Below are positions 52,401 through 64,000 of a stretch of 64,000 nucleotides of DNA, in pieces. The first letter of the stretch is position 1. Each line of letters opens with the position of its first letter. The position numbers and the translations under genes were made by a program. Origin of the DNA: Amaranthus tricolor (lineage: Eukaryota; Streptophyta; Magnoliopsida; Caryophyllales; Amaranthaceae); contig NC_080063.1 in NCBI RefSeq assembly GCF_026212465.1, positions 2,358,501 to 2,422,500 on the forward strand, in the 5' to 3' direction. The notes under the pieces were generated by a model that made no database searches, was not told the DNA's origin, and saw only the letters and a list, made by a program, of their open reading frames with translations.

Positions 52401-55400
52401 GATGAAGAATGAAAAAGGATTAATGGTCAATGACGAATGAACGATGAAGAATGAACAAGTATCAATGATCAATGAAGAATGAACGATGAAGAATGAACAA
52501 GGATTAATGGTCAATGACGAATGAACGATGAAGAATGAACAAGGATCAATGATCAATGAAGAGTGAACGATGAAGAATGAACAAGGATCAATGATAAATA
52601 AAGAATGAACGATGAAGAATGAAAAAGGATTAATGATCAATGACGAATGAACGATGAAGAATGAACAAGGATCATTGATCAATGAAGAATGAACGATGAA
52701 GAATGAACAAGGATCAATGATCAAAGATGAATGAAAGATGAAGAAAGAACAAGGATCAATGATCAATGAAGAATGAACGATGAAGAATGAACAAGGGTCA
52801 ATGGTCAATGACGAATCAACGATGAAGAATGAACAAGGATCAATGATCAATGAAGTATGAACGATGAAGAATGAACAAGGATCAATGATCAATGAAGAAT
52901 GAACGATGAAGAATGAAAAAGGATTAATGGTCAATGACGAATGAACGATGAAGAATGAACAAGTATCAATGATCAATGAAGAATGAACGATGAAGAATGA
53001 ACAAGGATCAATGATCAATGAAGAATGAACGATGAAGAATGAACAAGGATCAATGATCAATGACGAATGAACGATGAAGAATGAAAAAGGATCAATGATC
53101 AATGACGAACGAACGATGAAGAATGAACCAGGATCAATGATGAATGACGAATGAACGATGAAGAATGAACAAGGATCAATGATCAATGAAGAACGAACGA
53201 TGAAGAATGAACAAGGATCAATGATCAATGACGAATGATCGATGAAGAAAGAACAAGGATCAATGATCAATGAAGAATGAACGATGAAGAATGAACAAGG
53301 ATTAATGATCAATGAAGAATGAACGATGAAGAATGAACAAGGATCAATGATCAATGGCGAATGAACGATGAAGAATGAACAAGGATAAATGATCAATGAA
53401 GAATGAATGGTGAAGAATGAACAAGGATCAATGGTCAATGACGAATGAACGATGAATAATGAACAAGGATCAATGATCAATGAAGAATGAACGATGAAGA
53501 ATGAACAAGGATCATTGATCAATGACGAATGAACGATGAAGAATGAACAAGGATCAATGATCAATGAAGAATGAACGATGAAGAATGAAAAAGGATCAAT
53601 GCTCAATGACGAATGAACGATGAAGAATATACAAGGATCAATGATCAATGAAGAATGAACGATGACGAATGAACAAGGATCAATGATCAATGAAGAATGA
53701 ACGATGAAGAATGAACAAGGATGAATGATCAATGAAGAATGAACGATGAAGAATGAACAAGGATCAATGATCAATGACGAATAAACGATGAAGAATGAAC
53801 AAGGATGAATGATAAATAAAGAATGAACGATGAAGAATGAACAAGGATCAATGATCAATGAAGAATGAACGATGAAGAATGAACAAGGATCAACGATCAA
53901 TGTAAAATGAACAATGAAGAATGAACAAGGATCAATGGTCAATTACGAATGAATGATGAAGAATGAACAAGGATCAATGATCAATGAAGAATGAACGATG
54001 AAGAATGAACAAGGATCATTGATCAATGAAGAATGAACGATGAAGAATGAACAAGGATCAATGATCAATCACGAATGAACGATGAAGAATGAACAAGGAT
54101 CAATGATCAATGAAGAATGAACGATGAAGAATGAACAAGGATTAATGATCAATGAAGAATGAACGGTGAAGAATGAACAAGGATCAATGATCAATGGCGA
54201 ATGAACGATGAAGAATGAACAAGGATCAATGATCAATGAAGAATAAACGATGAAGAATGAAAAAGGATCAATGATCAATGACGAATGAACGATGAAGAAT
54301 GAACAAGGATCAATGATCAATGATGAATGAACGATGAAGAATGAACAAGGATCAATGATCAATGAAGAATGAACGATGAAGAATGAAAAAGGATCAATGC
54401 TCAATGACGAATGAACGATGAAGAATGAACAAGGATCAATGATCAATGAAGAATGAACGATGACGAATGAACAAGGATCAATGATCAATGAAGAATGAAC
54501 GATGAAGAATGAACAAGGATGAATGATCAATGAAGAATGAACGATGAAGAATGAACAAGGATCAATGATCAATGACGAATAAACGATGAAGAATGAACAA
54601 GGATGAATGATAAATAAAGAATGAACGATGAAGAATGAACAAGGATCAATGATCAATGAAGAATGAACGATGAAGAATGAACAAGGATCAACGATCAATG
54701 TAAAATGAACAATGAAGAATGAACAAGGATCAATGGTCAATTACGAATGAATGATGAAGAATGAACAAGGATCAATGATCAATGAAGAATGAACGATGAA
54801 GAATGAACAAGGATCATTGATCAATGAAGCATGAACGATGAAGAATGAACAAGGATCAATGATCAATCACGAATGAACGATGAAGAATGAACAAGGATCA
54901 ATGATCAATGAAGAATGAACGATGAAGAATGAACAAGGATTAATGATCAATGAAGAATGAACGGTGAAGAATGAACAAGGATCAATGATCAATGGCGAAT
55001 GAACGATGAAGAATGAACAAGGATCAATGATCAATGAAGAATGAACGATGAAGAATGAAAAAGGATCAATGATCAATGACGAATGAACGATGAAGAATGA
55101 ACAAGGATCAATGATCAATGATGAATGAACGATGAAGAATGAACAAGGATCAATGATCAATGAAGAATGAACGATGAAGAATGAACAAGGATTAATGGTA
55201 AATGACAAATGAACGATGAAGAATGAACAAGGATCAATGATCAATGAAGAATGAACGATGAAGAATGAACAAGGATCAATGATCAATGAAGAATGAACGA
55301 TGAAGAATGAACAAGGATCAATGATCAATGACGAATGAACGATGAAGAATGAACAAGGATCAATGATCAATGAAGAATGAACGATGATGAATGAACAAGG

Positions 55401-55401
55401 A
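49421..55401. repeat. Satellite with local 882-bp and 798-bp duplications
   Basis: A distinctive stretch with GAAAGAAAAAGG is repeated at 50321 and 51203 (882 bp, 21 units). The block ending at about 53942 is repeated ending at about 54740 (798 bp, 19 units), sharing CAATTACGAATGAATG and CAATGTAAAATG. Unit variants are more mixed here than in the 33-46 kb part. Confidence 0.78.
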
Positions 55402-55616
55402 TCAATGATCAATGAAAAATGAACGATGAAGAATGAAGAATGAACAAGGATAGATGATCAATGAAGAATAAACGATGAAGAATGAACAAGGATCAATGGT
55501 CAATGACGAATGAACGATGAAGAATGAACAAGGATCAATGATCAATGAAGAATGAACGATGAAGAATGAACAAGGATTAATGGTCAATGACGAATGAACG
55601 ATGAAGAATGAACAAG

Positions 55617-55642
55617 GATCAATGATCAATGGATCATTGATC
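55617..55642. repeat. Inverted repeat (hairpin) in the satellite, copy 1
   Basis: Perfect 11-bp arms GATCAATGATC and GATCATTGATC around an AATG loop. This short inverted segment is unlike the otherwise head-to-tail array. Confidence 0.9.
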
Positions 55643-56604
55643 AATGAAGAATGAACGATAAAGAATGAACAAGGATCAATGATCAATGACGAATGAACGA
55701 TGAAGAATTAACAAGGATCAATGATCAATGAAGAATGAACGATGAAGAATGAACAAGGATCAATGGTCAATGACGAATGAACGATGAAGAATGAACAAGG
55801 ATCAATGATCAATGAAGTATGAACGATGAAGAATGAAAAAGGATCAATGATCAATGAAGAATGAACGATGAAGAATGAAAAAGGATTAATGGTCAATGAC
55901 GAATGAACAATGAAGAATGAACAAGGATCAATGATCAATGAAGAATGAACGATGAAGAATGAACAAGGATCAATGATCAATGAAGAATGAACGTTGAAGA
56001 ATTAACAAGGATCAATGATCAATGACGAATGAACGATGAAGAATGAACAAGAATCAATGGTCAATGACGAATGAACGATGAAGAATGAACAAGTATCAAT
56101 GATCAATGAAGAATGAACGATGAAGAATGAACAAGGATCAATGCTCAATGACGAATGAACGATGAAGAATGAACAAGGATCTATGATCAATGAACAATAA
56201 ACGATGAAGAATGAACAAGGATCAATGATCAATGAAGAATGAACGATGAAGAATGAACAAGGATCAATGGTCAATGACGAATGAACGATAAAGAATGAAT
56301 TAGGACTAATAATCAATGAAGAATGAACGATGAAGAATGAACAAGGATCAATGATCAATGAAGAATGAACGATGAAGAATGAACAAGGATCAATGATTAA
56401 TGAAAAATGAACGATGAAGAATGAAGAATGAACAAGGATAGATGATCAATGAAGAATAAACGATGAAGAATGAACAAGGATCAATGGTCAATGACGAATG
56501 AACGATGAAGAATGAACAAGGATCAATGATCAATGAAGAATGAACGATGAAGAATGAACAAGGATTAATGGTCAATGACGAATGAACGATGAAGAATGAA
56601 CAAG

Positions 56605-56630
56605 GATCAATGATCAATGGATCATTGATC
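56605..56630. repeat. Inverted repeat (hairpin) in the satellite, copy 2
   Basis: Same 11-bp arms and AATG loop as at 55617-55642, carried by the 988-bp duplication. Confidence 0.9.
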
Positions 56631-57377
56631 AATGAAGAATGAACGATAAAGAATGAACAAGGATCAATGATCAATGACGAATGAACGATGAAGAATTAAC
56701 AAGGATCAATGATCAATGAAGAATGAAGGATGAAGAATGAACAAGGATCAATGGTCAATGACGAATGAACGATGAAGAATGAACAAGGATCAATGATCAA
56801 TGAAGTATGAACGATGAAGAATGAAAAAGGATCAATGATCAATGAAGAATGAACGATGAAGAATGAAAAAGGATTAATGGTCAATGACGAATGAACAATG
56901 AAGAATGAACAAGGATCAATGATCAATGAAGAATGAACGATGAAGAATGAACAAGGATCAATGATCAATGAAGAATGAACGATGAAGAATTAACAAGGAT
57001 CAATGATCAATGACGAATGAACGATGAAGAATGAACAAGAATCAATGGTCAATGACGAATGAACGATGAAGAATGAACAAGTATCAATGATCAATGAAGA
57101 ATGAACGATGAAGAATGAACAAGGATCAATGCTCATTGACGAATGAACGATGAAGAATGAACAAGGATCTATGATCAATGAACAATAAACGATGAAGAAT
57201 GAACAAGGATCAATGATCAATGAAGAATGAACGATGAAGAATGAACAAGGATCAATGGTCAATGACGAATGAACGATAAAGAATGAATTAGGACTAATAA
57301 TCAATGAAGAATGAACGATGAAGAATGAACAAGGATCATTGATCAATGAAGAATGCACAATGAAGAACGAACAAGGA

Positions 57378-59292
57378 TCAATGATCAATGAAGAATGAAC
57401 GATGAAGAATGAACAAGCATCAATGATCAATGAAGAATGAACGATGAAGAATGAACAAGGATCAATGATTAATGAAGAATGAATGATGAAGAATGAACAA
57501 GGATCAATAATCAATGAAGAATGAACGATGAAGAATGAACAAGGATAGATGGTCAATGACGAATGAACGATGAAGAATGAACAAGGATCAATGATCAATG
57601 AAGTATGAACGATGAAGAATGAACAAGGATCAATGATCAATGAAGAATGAACGATGAAGAATGAAAAAGGATTAATGGTCAATGACGAATGAACGATGAA
57701 GAATAAACAAGGATCAATGATCAATGAAGAATGAACGATGAAGAATGAACAAGGATCAATGATCAATGAAGAATGAACGATGAAGAATGAACAAGGATCA
57801 ATGATCAATGACGAATGAACAAAGAAGAATGAACAAGGATCAATGATCAATGAAGAATGAACGATGAAGAATGAACAAGGATCAATGATCAATGAAGAAT
57901 GAACGATGAAGAATGAACAAGGATCAATGATCAATGACGAATGAACGATGAAGAATGAACAAGGATCAATGATCAATGAAAAATGAACGATGAAGAATGA
58001 AAAAGGATCAATGCTCAATGACGAATGAACGATGAAGAATGAACAAGGATCAATGATCAATGAAGAATGAACGATGAAGAATGAACAAGGATCAATGATC
58101 AATGACGAATGAACGATGAAGTATGAACAAGTATCAATGATCAATGAAGAATGAACGATGAAGAATGAACAACGATCAATGCTCAATGACGAATGAACGA
58201 TGAAGAATGAACAAGGATCAATGATCATTGAAGAATGAACGATGAAGAATGAACAAGGATCAATGATCAATGAAGAATGAACAAGGATCAATGATCAATG
58301 AAGAATGAACGATGAAGAATGAACAAGGATCAATGATCAATGACGAATGAACGATGAAGAATGAACAAGGATCATTGATCAATGAAGAATGAACGATGAA
58401 GAAAGAACAAGGATCAATGATCAATGACGAATGAACGATGAAGAATGAACAAGGATCAATGATCAATGAAGAATAAACGATGAAGAATGAACAAGGATCA
58501 ATGATCAATGAAGAATGAACGATGAAGAATGAACAAGGATCAATGATCAATGACGAATGAACGATGCAGAATGAACAAGGATCATTGATCAATGAAGAAT
58601 GAACGATGAAGAATGAACCAGGATCAATGATGAATGAACGATGAAGAATGAACAAGGATCAATGATCAATGAAGATTAAACGATGAAGAATGAACAAGGA
58701 TCAATGATCAATGAAGAATGAACGATGAAGAATGAACAAGGATCAATGATCAATGACGAATGAACGATGAAGAATGAACAAGGATCAATGATCAATGAAG
58801 AATGAACGATGAAGAATGAACAAAGATCAATGGTCAATGATGAATGAACGATGAAGAATGAACAAGGATCAATGATCAATAAAGAATGAACGATGAAGAA
58901 TGAACAAGGATCAATGCTCAATGACGAATGAACGATGAAGAATGAACAAGGATCAATGATCAATGAAGAATAAACGATGAAGAATGAACAAGGATCAATG
59001 CTCAATGACGAATGAACGATGAAGAATGAACAAGGATAAATGATCAATGAAGTATGAACGATGAAGAATGAACAAGGATCAATGATCAATGAAGAATGAA
59101 CGATGAAGAATGAACAAGGATCAATGATCAATGACGAATGAACGATGAAGAATGAACAAGGATCATTGATCAATGAAGAATGAACGATGAAGAATGAACA
59201 AGGATCAATGATCAATGATCAATGAAGAATGAACGATGAAGAATGAAAAAGGATCAATGGTCAATGACGAATGAACGATGAAGAATGAACAA
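57378..59292. repeat. Satellite between the 988-bp and terminal higher-order repeats
   Basis: Head-to-tail 42-bp units with mixed variants, including GATCATTGATC forms near 57336, 58373 and 59163, and a shortened unit near 58630. I could not assign a higher-order period and see no gene. Confidence 0.7.
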
Positions 59293-62200
59293 GGATAAAT
59301 GAAGATTGAATGATGATGAATGAACAAGGATCAATAATCAATGAAGAATGAACGATGAAGAATGAACAAGGATCAATGATCAATGAAGAATGAACGATGA
59401 AGAATGAACAAGGATCAATTATCAATGATGAATGAACGATGAAGAATGAACAAGGATCAATGATCAATGACGAATGAACGATGAAGAATGAACAAGGATC
59501 AATGATCAATGACGAATGAACGATGAAGAATGAACAAGGATCAATGATCAATGAAGAATGAACGGTGAAGAATGAACAAGGATCCATGGTCAATGACGAA
59601 TGAACGATGAAGAATGAACAAGGATCAATGATCAATGAAAAATGAACGATGAAGAATGAACAAGGATCAATGCTCAATGACGAATGAACGATGAAGAATG
59701 AACAAGTATCAATGATCAATGAAGAATGAATGATGAAGAATGAACAACGATCAATGCTCAATGACGAATGAACGATGAAGAATGAACAAGGATCAATGAT
59801 CATTGAAGAATGAACGATGAAGAATGAACAAGGATCAATGACGAATGAACGATGAAAAATGAACAAGGATCAATGATCAATGAAGAATAAACGATGAAGA
59901 ATGAACAAGGATCAATGCTCAATGACGAATGAACGATGAAGAATGAACAAGGATAAATGATCAATGAAGTATGAACGATGAAGAATGAACAAGGATCAAT
60001 GATCAATGAAGAATGAACGATGAAGAATGAACAAGGATCAATGATCAATGACGAATGAACGATGAAGAATGAACAAGGATCATTGATCAATGAAGAATGA
60101 AAGATGAAGAATGAACAAGGATCAATGATCAATGATCAATGAAGAATGAACGATGAAGAATGAAAAAGGATCAATGGTCAATGACGAATGAACAATGAAG
60201 AATGAACAAGGATAAATGAAGATTGAATGATGATGAATGAACAAGGATCAATAATCAATGAAGAATGAACGATGAAGAATGAACAAGGATCAATGATCAA
60301 TGAAGAATGAACGATGAAGAATGAACAAGGATCAATTATCAATGATGAATGAACGATGAAGAATGAACAAGGATCAATGATCAATGAAGAATGAACGATG
60401 AAGAATGAACAAGGATCAATGATCAATGAAAAATGAACGATGAAGAATGAACAAGGATCAATGATCAATGACGACTGAACGATGAAGAATGAACAAGGAT
60501 CAATGATCAATGAAGAATGAACGATGAAGAATGAAAAAGGATCAATGATCAATGACGAATGAACGATGAAAAATGAACAAGGATCAATGATCAATCAAGA
60601 ATGAACGGTGAAGAATGAACAAGGATCAATGATCAATGACGACTGAACGATGAAGAATGAACAAGGATCAATGATCAATGAAGAATGAACGATGAAGAAT
60701 GAAAAAGGATCAATGATCAATGACGAATGAACGATGAAGAATGAACAAGGATCAATGATCAATGAAGAATGAACGGTGAAGAATGAACAAGGATCCATGG
60801 TCAATGACGAATGAACGATGAAGAATGAACAAGGATCAATGATCAATGAAAAATGAACGATGAAGAATGAACAAGGATCAATGCTCAATGACGAATGAAC
60901 GATGAAGAATGAACAAGTATCAATGATCAATGAAGAATGAATGATGAAGAATGAACAACGATCAATGCTCAATGACGAATGAACGATGAAGAATGAACAA
61001 GGATCAATGATCATTGAGGAATGAACGATGAAGAATGAACAAGGATCAATGATCAATGAAGAATGAACGATGAAGAATGAACAAGGATCAATGCTCAATG
61101 ACGAATGAACGATGAAAAATGAACAAGGATCAATGATCAATGAAGAATAAACGATGAAGAATGAACAAGGATCAATGCTCAATGACGAATGAACGATGAA
61201 GAATGAACAAGGATAAATGATCAATGAAGTATGAACGATGAAGAATGAACAAGGATCAATGATCAATGAAGAATGAACGATGAAGAATGAACAAGGATCA
61301 ATGATCAATGACGAATGAACGATGAAGAATGAACAAGGATCATTGATCAATGAAGAATGAACGATGAAGAATGAACAAGGATCAATGATCAATGATCAAT
61401 GAAGAATGAACGATGAAGAATGAAAAAGGATCAATGGTCAATGACGAATGAACGATGAAGAATGAACAAGGATAAATGAAGATTGAATGATGATGAATGA
61501 ACAAGGATCAATAATCAATGAAGAATGAACGCTGAAGAATGAACAAGGATCAATGATCAATGAAGAATGAACGATGAAGAATGAACAAGGATCAATTATC
61601 AATGATGAATGAACGATGAAGAATGAACAAGGATCAATGATCAATGAAGAATGAACGATGAAGAATGAACAAGGATCAATGATCAATGAAGAATGAACGA
61701 TGAAGAATGAACAAGGATCAATGATCAATGAAGAATGAACGATGAAGAATGAACAAGGATCAATGATCAATGAAGAATGAACGATGAAGAATGAACAAGG
61801 ATCAATGATCAATGACGACTGAACGATGAAGAATGAACAAGGATCAATGATCAATGAAGAATGAACGATGAAGAATGAAAAAGGATCAATGATCAATGAC
61901 GAATGAACGATGAAGAATGAACAAGGATCAATGATCAATGAAGAATGAACGGTGAAGAATGAACAAGGATCAATGGTCAATGACGAATGAACGATGAAGA
62001 ATGAACAAGGATCAATGATCAATGAAAAATGAACGATGAAGAATGAACAAGGATCAATGCTCAATGACGAATGAACGATGAAGAATGAACAAGTATCAAT
62101 GATCAATGAAGAATGAATGATGAAGAATGAACAACGATCAATGCTCAATGACGAATGAACGATGAAGAATGAACAAGGATCAATGATCATTGAGGAATGA

Positions 62201-64000
62201 ACGATGAAGAATGAACAAGGATCAATGATCAATGAAGAATGAACGATGAAGAATGAACAAGGATCAATGCTCAATGACGAATGAACGATGAAAAATGAAC
62301 AAGGATCAATGATCAATGAAGAATAAACGATGAAGAATGAACAAGGATCAATGCTCAATGACGAATGAACGATGAAGAATGAACAAGGATAAATGATCAA
62401 TGAAGTATGAACGATGAAGAATGAACAAGGATCAATGATCAATGAAGAATGAACGATGAAGAATGAACAAGGATCAATGATCAATGACGAATGAACGATG
62501 AAGAATGAACAAGGATCATTGATCAATGAAGAATGAACGATGAAGAATGAACAAGGATCAATGATCAATGATCAATGAAGAATGAACGATGAAGAATGAA
62601 AAAGGATCAATGGTCAATGACGAATGAACGATGAAGAATGAACAAGGATAAATGAAGATTGAATGATGATGAATGAACAAGGATCAATAATCAATGAAGA
62701 ATGAACGATGAAGAATGAACAAGGATCAATGATCAATGAAGAATGAACGATGAAGAATGAACAAGGATCAATTATCAATGATGAATGAACGATGAAGAAT
62801 GAACAAGGATCAATGATCAATGAAGAATGAACGATGAAGAATGAACAAGGATCAATGATCAATGAAGAATGAACGATGAAGAATGAACAAGGATCAATGA
62901 TCAATGACGACTGAACGATGAAGAATGAACAAGGATCAATGATCAATGAAGAATGAACGGTGAAGAATGAACAAGGATCAATGGTCAATGACGAATGAAC
63001 GATGAAGAATGAACAAGGATCAATGATCAATGAAAAATGAACGATGAAGAATGAACAAGGATCAATGCTCAATGACGAATGAACGATGAAGAATGAACAA
63101 GTATCAATGATCAATGAAGAATGAATGATGAAGAATGAACAACGATCAATGCTCAATGACGAATGAACGATGAAGAATGAACAAGGATCAATGATCATTG
63201 AGGAATGAACGATGAAGAATGAACAAGGATCAATGATCAATGAAGAATGAACGATGAAGAATGAACAAGGATCAATGCTCAATGACGAATGAACGATGAA
63301 AAATGAACAAGGATCAATGATCAATGAAGAATAAACGATGAAGAATGAACAAGGATCAATGCTCAATGACGAATGAACGATGAAGAATGAACAAGGATAA
63401 ATGATCAATGAAGTATGAACGATGAAGAATGAACAAGGATCAATGATCAATGAAGAATGAACGATGAAGAATGAACAAGGATCAATGATCAATGACGAAT
63501 GAACGATGAAGAATGAACAAGGATCATTGATCAATGAAGAATGAACGATGAAGAATGAACAAGGATCAATGATCAATGATCAATGAAGAATGAACGATGA
63601 AGAATGAAAAAGGATCAATGGTCAATGACGAATGAACGATGAAGAATGAACAAGGATAAATGAAGATTGAATGATGATGAATGAACAAGGATCAATAATC
63701 AATGAAGAATGAACGATGAAGAATGAACAAGGATCAATGATCAATGAAGAATGAACGATGAAGAATGAACAAGGATCAATTATCAATGATGAATGAACGA
63801 TGAAGAATGAACAAGGATCAATGATCAATGAAGAATGAACGATGAAGAATGAACAAGGATCAATGATCAATGAAGAATGAACGATGAAGAATGAACAAGG
63901 ATCAATGATCAATGACGACTGAACGATGAAGAATGAACAAGGATCAATGATCAATGAAGAATGAACGATGAAGAATGAAAAAGGATCAATGATCAATGAC
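59293..64000. repeat. Terminal higher-order repeat of variable length (917-1260 bp)
   Basis: The variant GGATAAATGAAGATTG occurs at 59293, 60210, 61470, 62646 and 63654, spaced 917, 1260, 1176 and 1008 bp. All spacings are multiples of 7 and the last three of 42. Each copy is preceded by an extra heptamer (GATCAATGATCAATGATC) and a GAAAAAGG unit. The copies are otherwise nearly identical and differ mainly by whole units gained or lost. The series runs off the window. Confidence 0.88.

Larger units (their letters stand above)
55402..57377. repeat. 988-bp tandem duplication
   Basis: Two copies, about 55402-56389 and 56390-57377. The markers ATTAAC (55707/56695), GGACTAAT (56303/57291) and the hairpin (55617/56605) are all 988 bp apart. 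988 is not a multiple of 7 or 42, because each copy carries a 15-bp hairpin insertion and a 7-bp insertion. Confidence 0.87.
21340..64000. repeat. Right block of 42-bp satellite array
   Basis: About 1016 further copies of the same 42-bp unit in the same orientation and register as the left block, continuing past the window edge. Homogeneous runs of the ATGATCAATGAAG form are commoner here than on the left (for example 27001-27300). Variant units mark several families of higher-order repeat, listed separately. The left and right blocks share linked variant units, such as AACAGTGAAG near GAAGAAGG, so they are two halves of one parent array split by the retrotransposon. I see no gene, RNA or other mobile element in this 42.7 kb. 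Confidence 0.97.

Noticed and set aside
1..64000. Telomeric repeat because of the 7-bp period
   Set aside because: The heptamer is (G/C)AATGA(A/T), not TTTAGGG or CCCTAAA or a simple variant of them.
1..64000. Entire array as an assembly artefact
   Set aside because: Copies differ by consistent private variants and variable unit counts, which simple assembler duplication would not produce; exact copy number still needs read support.

Overview
The window looks like plant nuclear heterochromatin. It is one very long tandem satellite array, with a basic unit of 42 bp, interrupted once by a nested Ty1-copia LTR retrotransposon of Sirevirus type. The plant assignment rests on the retrotransposon: an initiator-Met-tRNA primer site, copia order PR-IN-RT-RNase H, a purine-tract motif typical of Sireviruses, and an extra envelope-like ORF after pol. 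I see no ordinary host gene, tRNA, rRNA or CRISPR array.

Layout. Positions 1-11886 are satellite (about 283 units). 11887-21339 is the retrotransposon, on the minus strand: 5' LTR on the right (20098-21339), primer-binding site, gag remnant, PR-IN, RT-RNase H, envelope-like ORF, polypurine tracts, 3' LTR on the left (11887-13119). It is flanked by a perfect 5-bp target duplication, AGAAT. 21340-64000 is satellite again (about 1016 units), in the same orientation, and it runs off the window. With the insertion and one target copy removed, the satellite closes in exact register.

Satellite architecture. The 42-bp unit is itself six related heptamers, so repetition exists at 7, 14, 42 and (in places) 84 bp. 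It is then organised into higher-order repeats that change along the array: about 3276 bp on the left; modules of 630, 1386 and 3024 bp at 21.5-29.6 kb; a module with a 378/672-bp beat repeated five times at 32.6-44 kb; a 2772-bp repeat at 45-50 kb; local duplications of 882, 798 and 988 bp at 50-57 kb; and a 917-1260-bp repeat at 59.3-64 kb. Nearly every spacing I measured is a multiple of 7, and most are multiples of 42. One minus-strand frame of the unit has no stop codon. This produces very long open frames (one of 4619 codons), which I read as a by-product of the period, not as genes.

Retrotransposon. Its two LTRs differ by only seven substitutions (by eye) plus the length of a G run, so the insertion is recent. 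Its coding region is nevertheless badly broken: the N-terminal part of gag is missing, gag and the envelope-like ORF each carry a frameshift, and three in-frame stops interrupt gag-pol. It was probably copied by proteins supplied in trans. A TATA motif in the left LTR points outward into the left satellite array and could drive satellite transcription.
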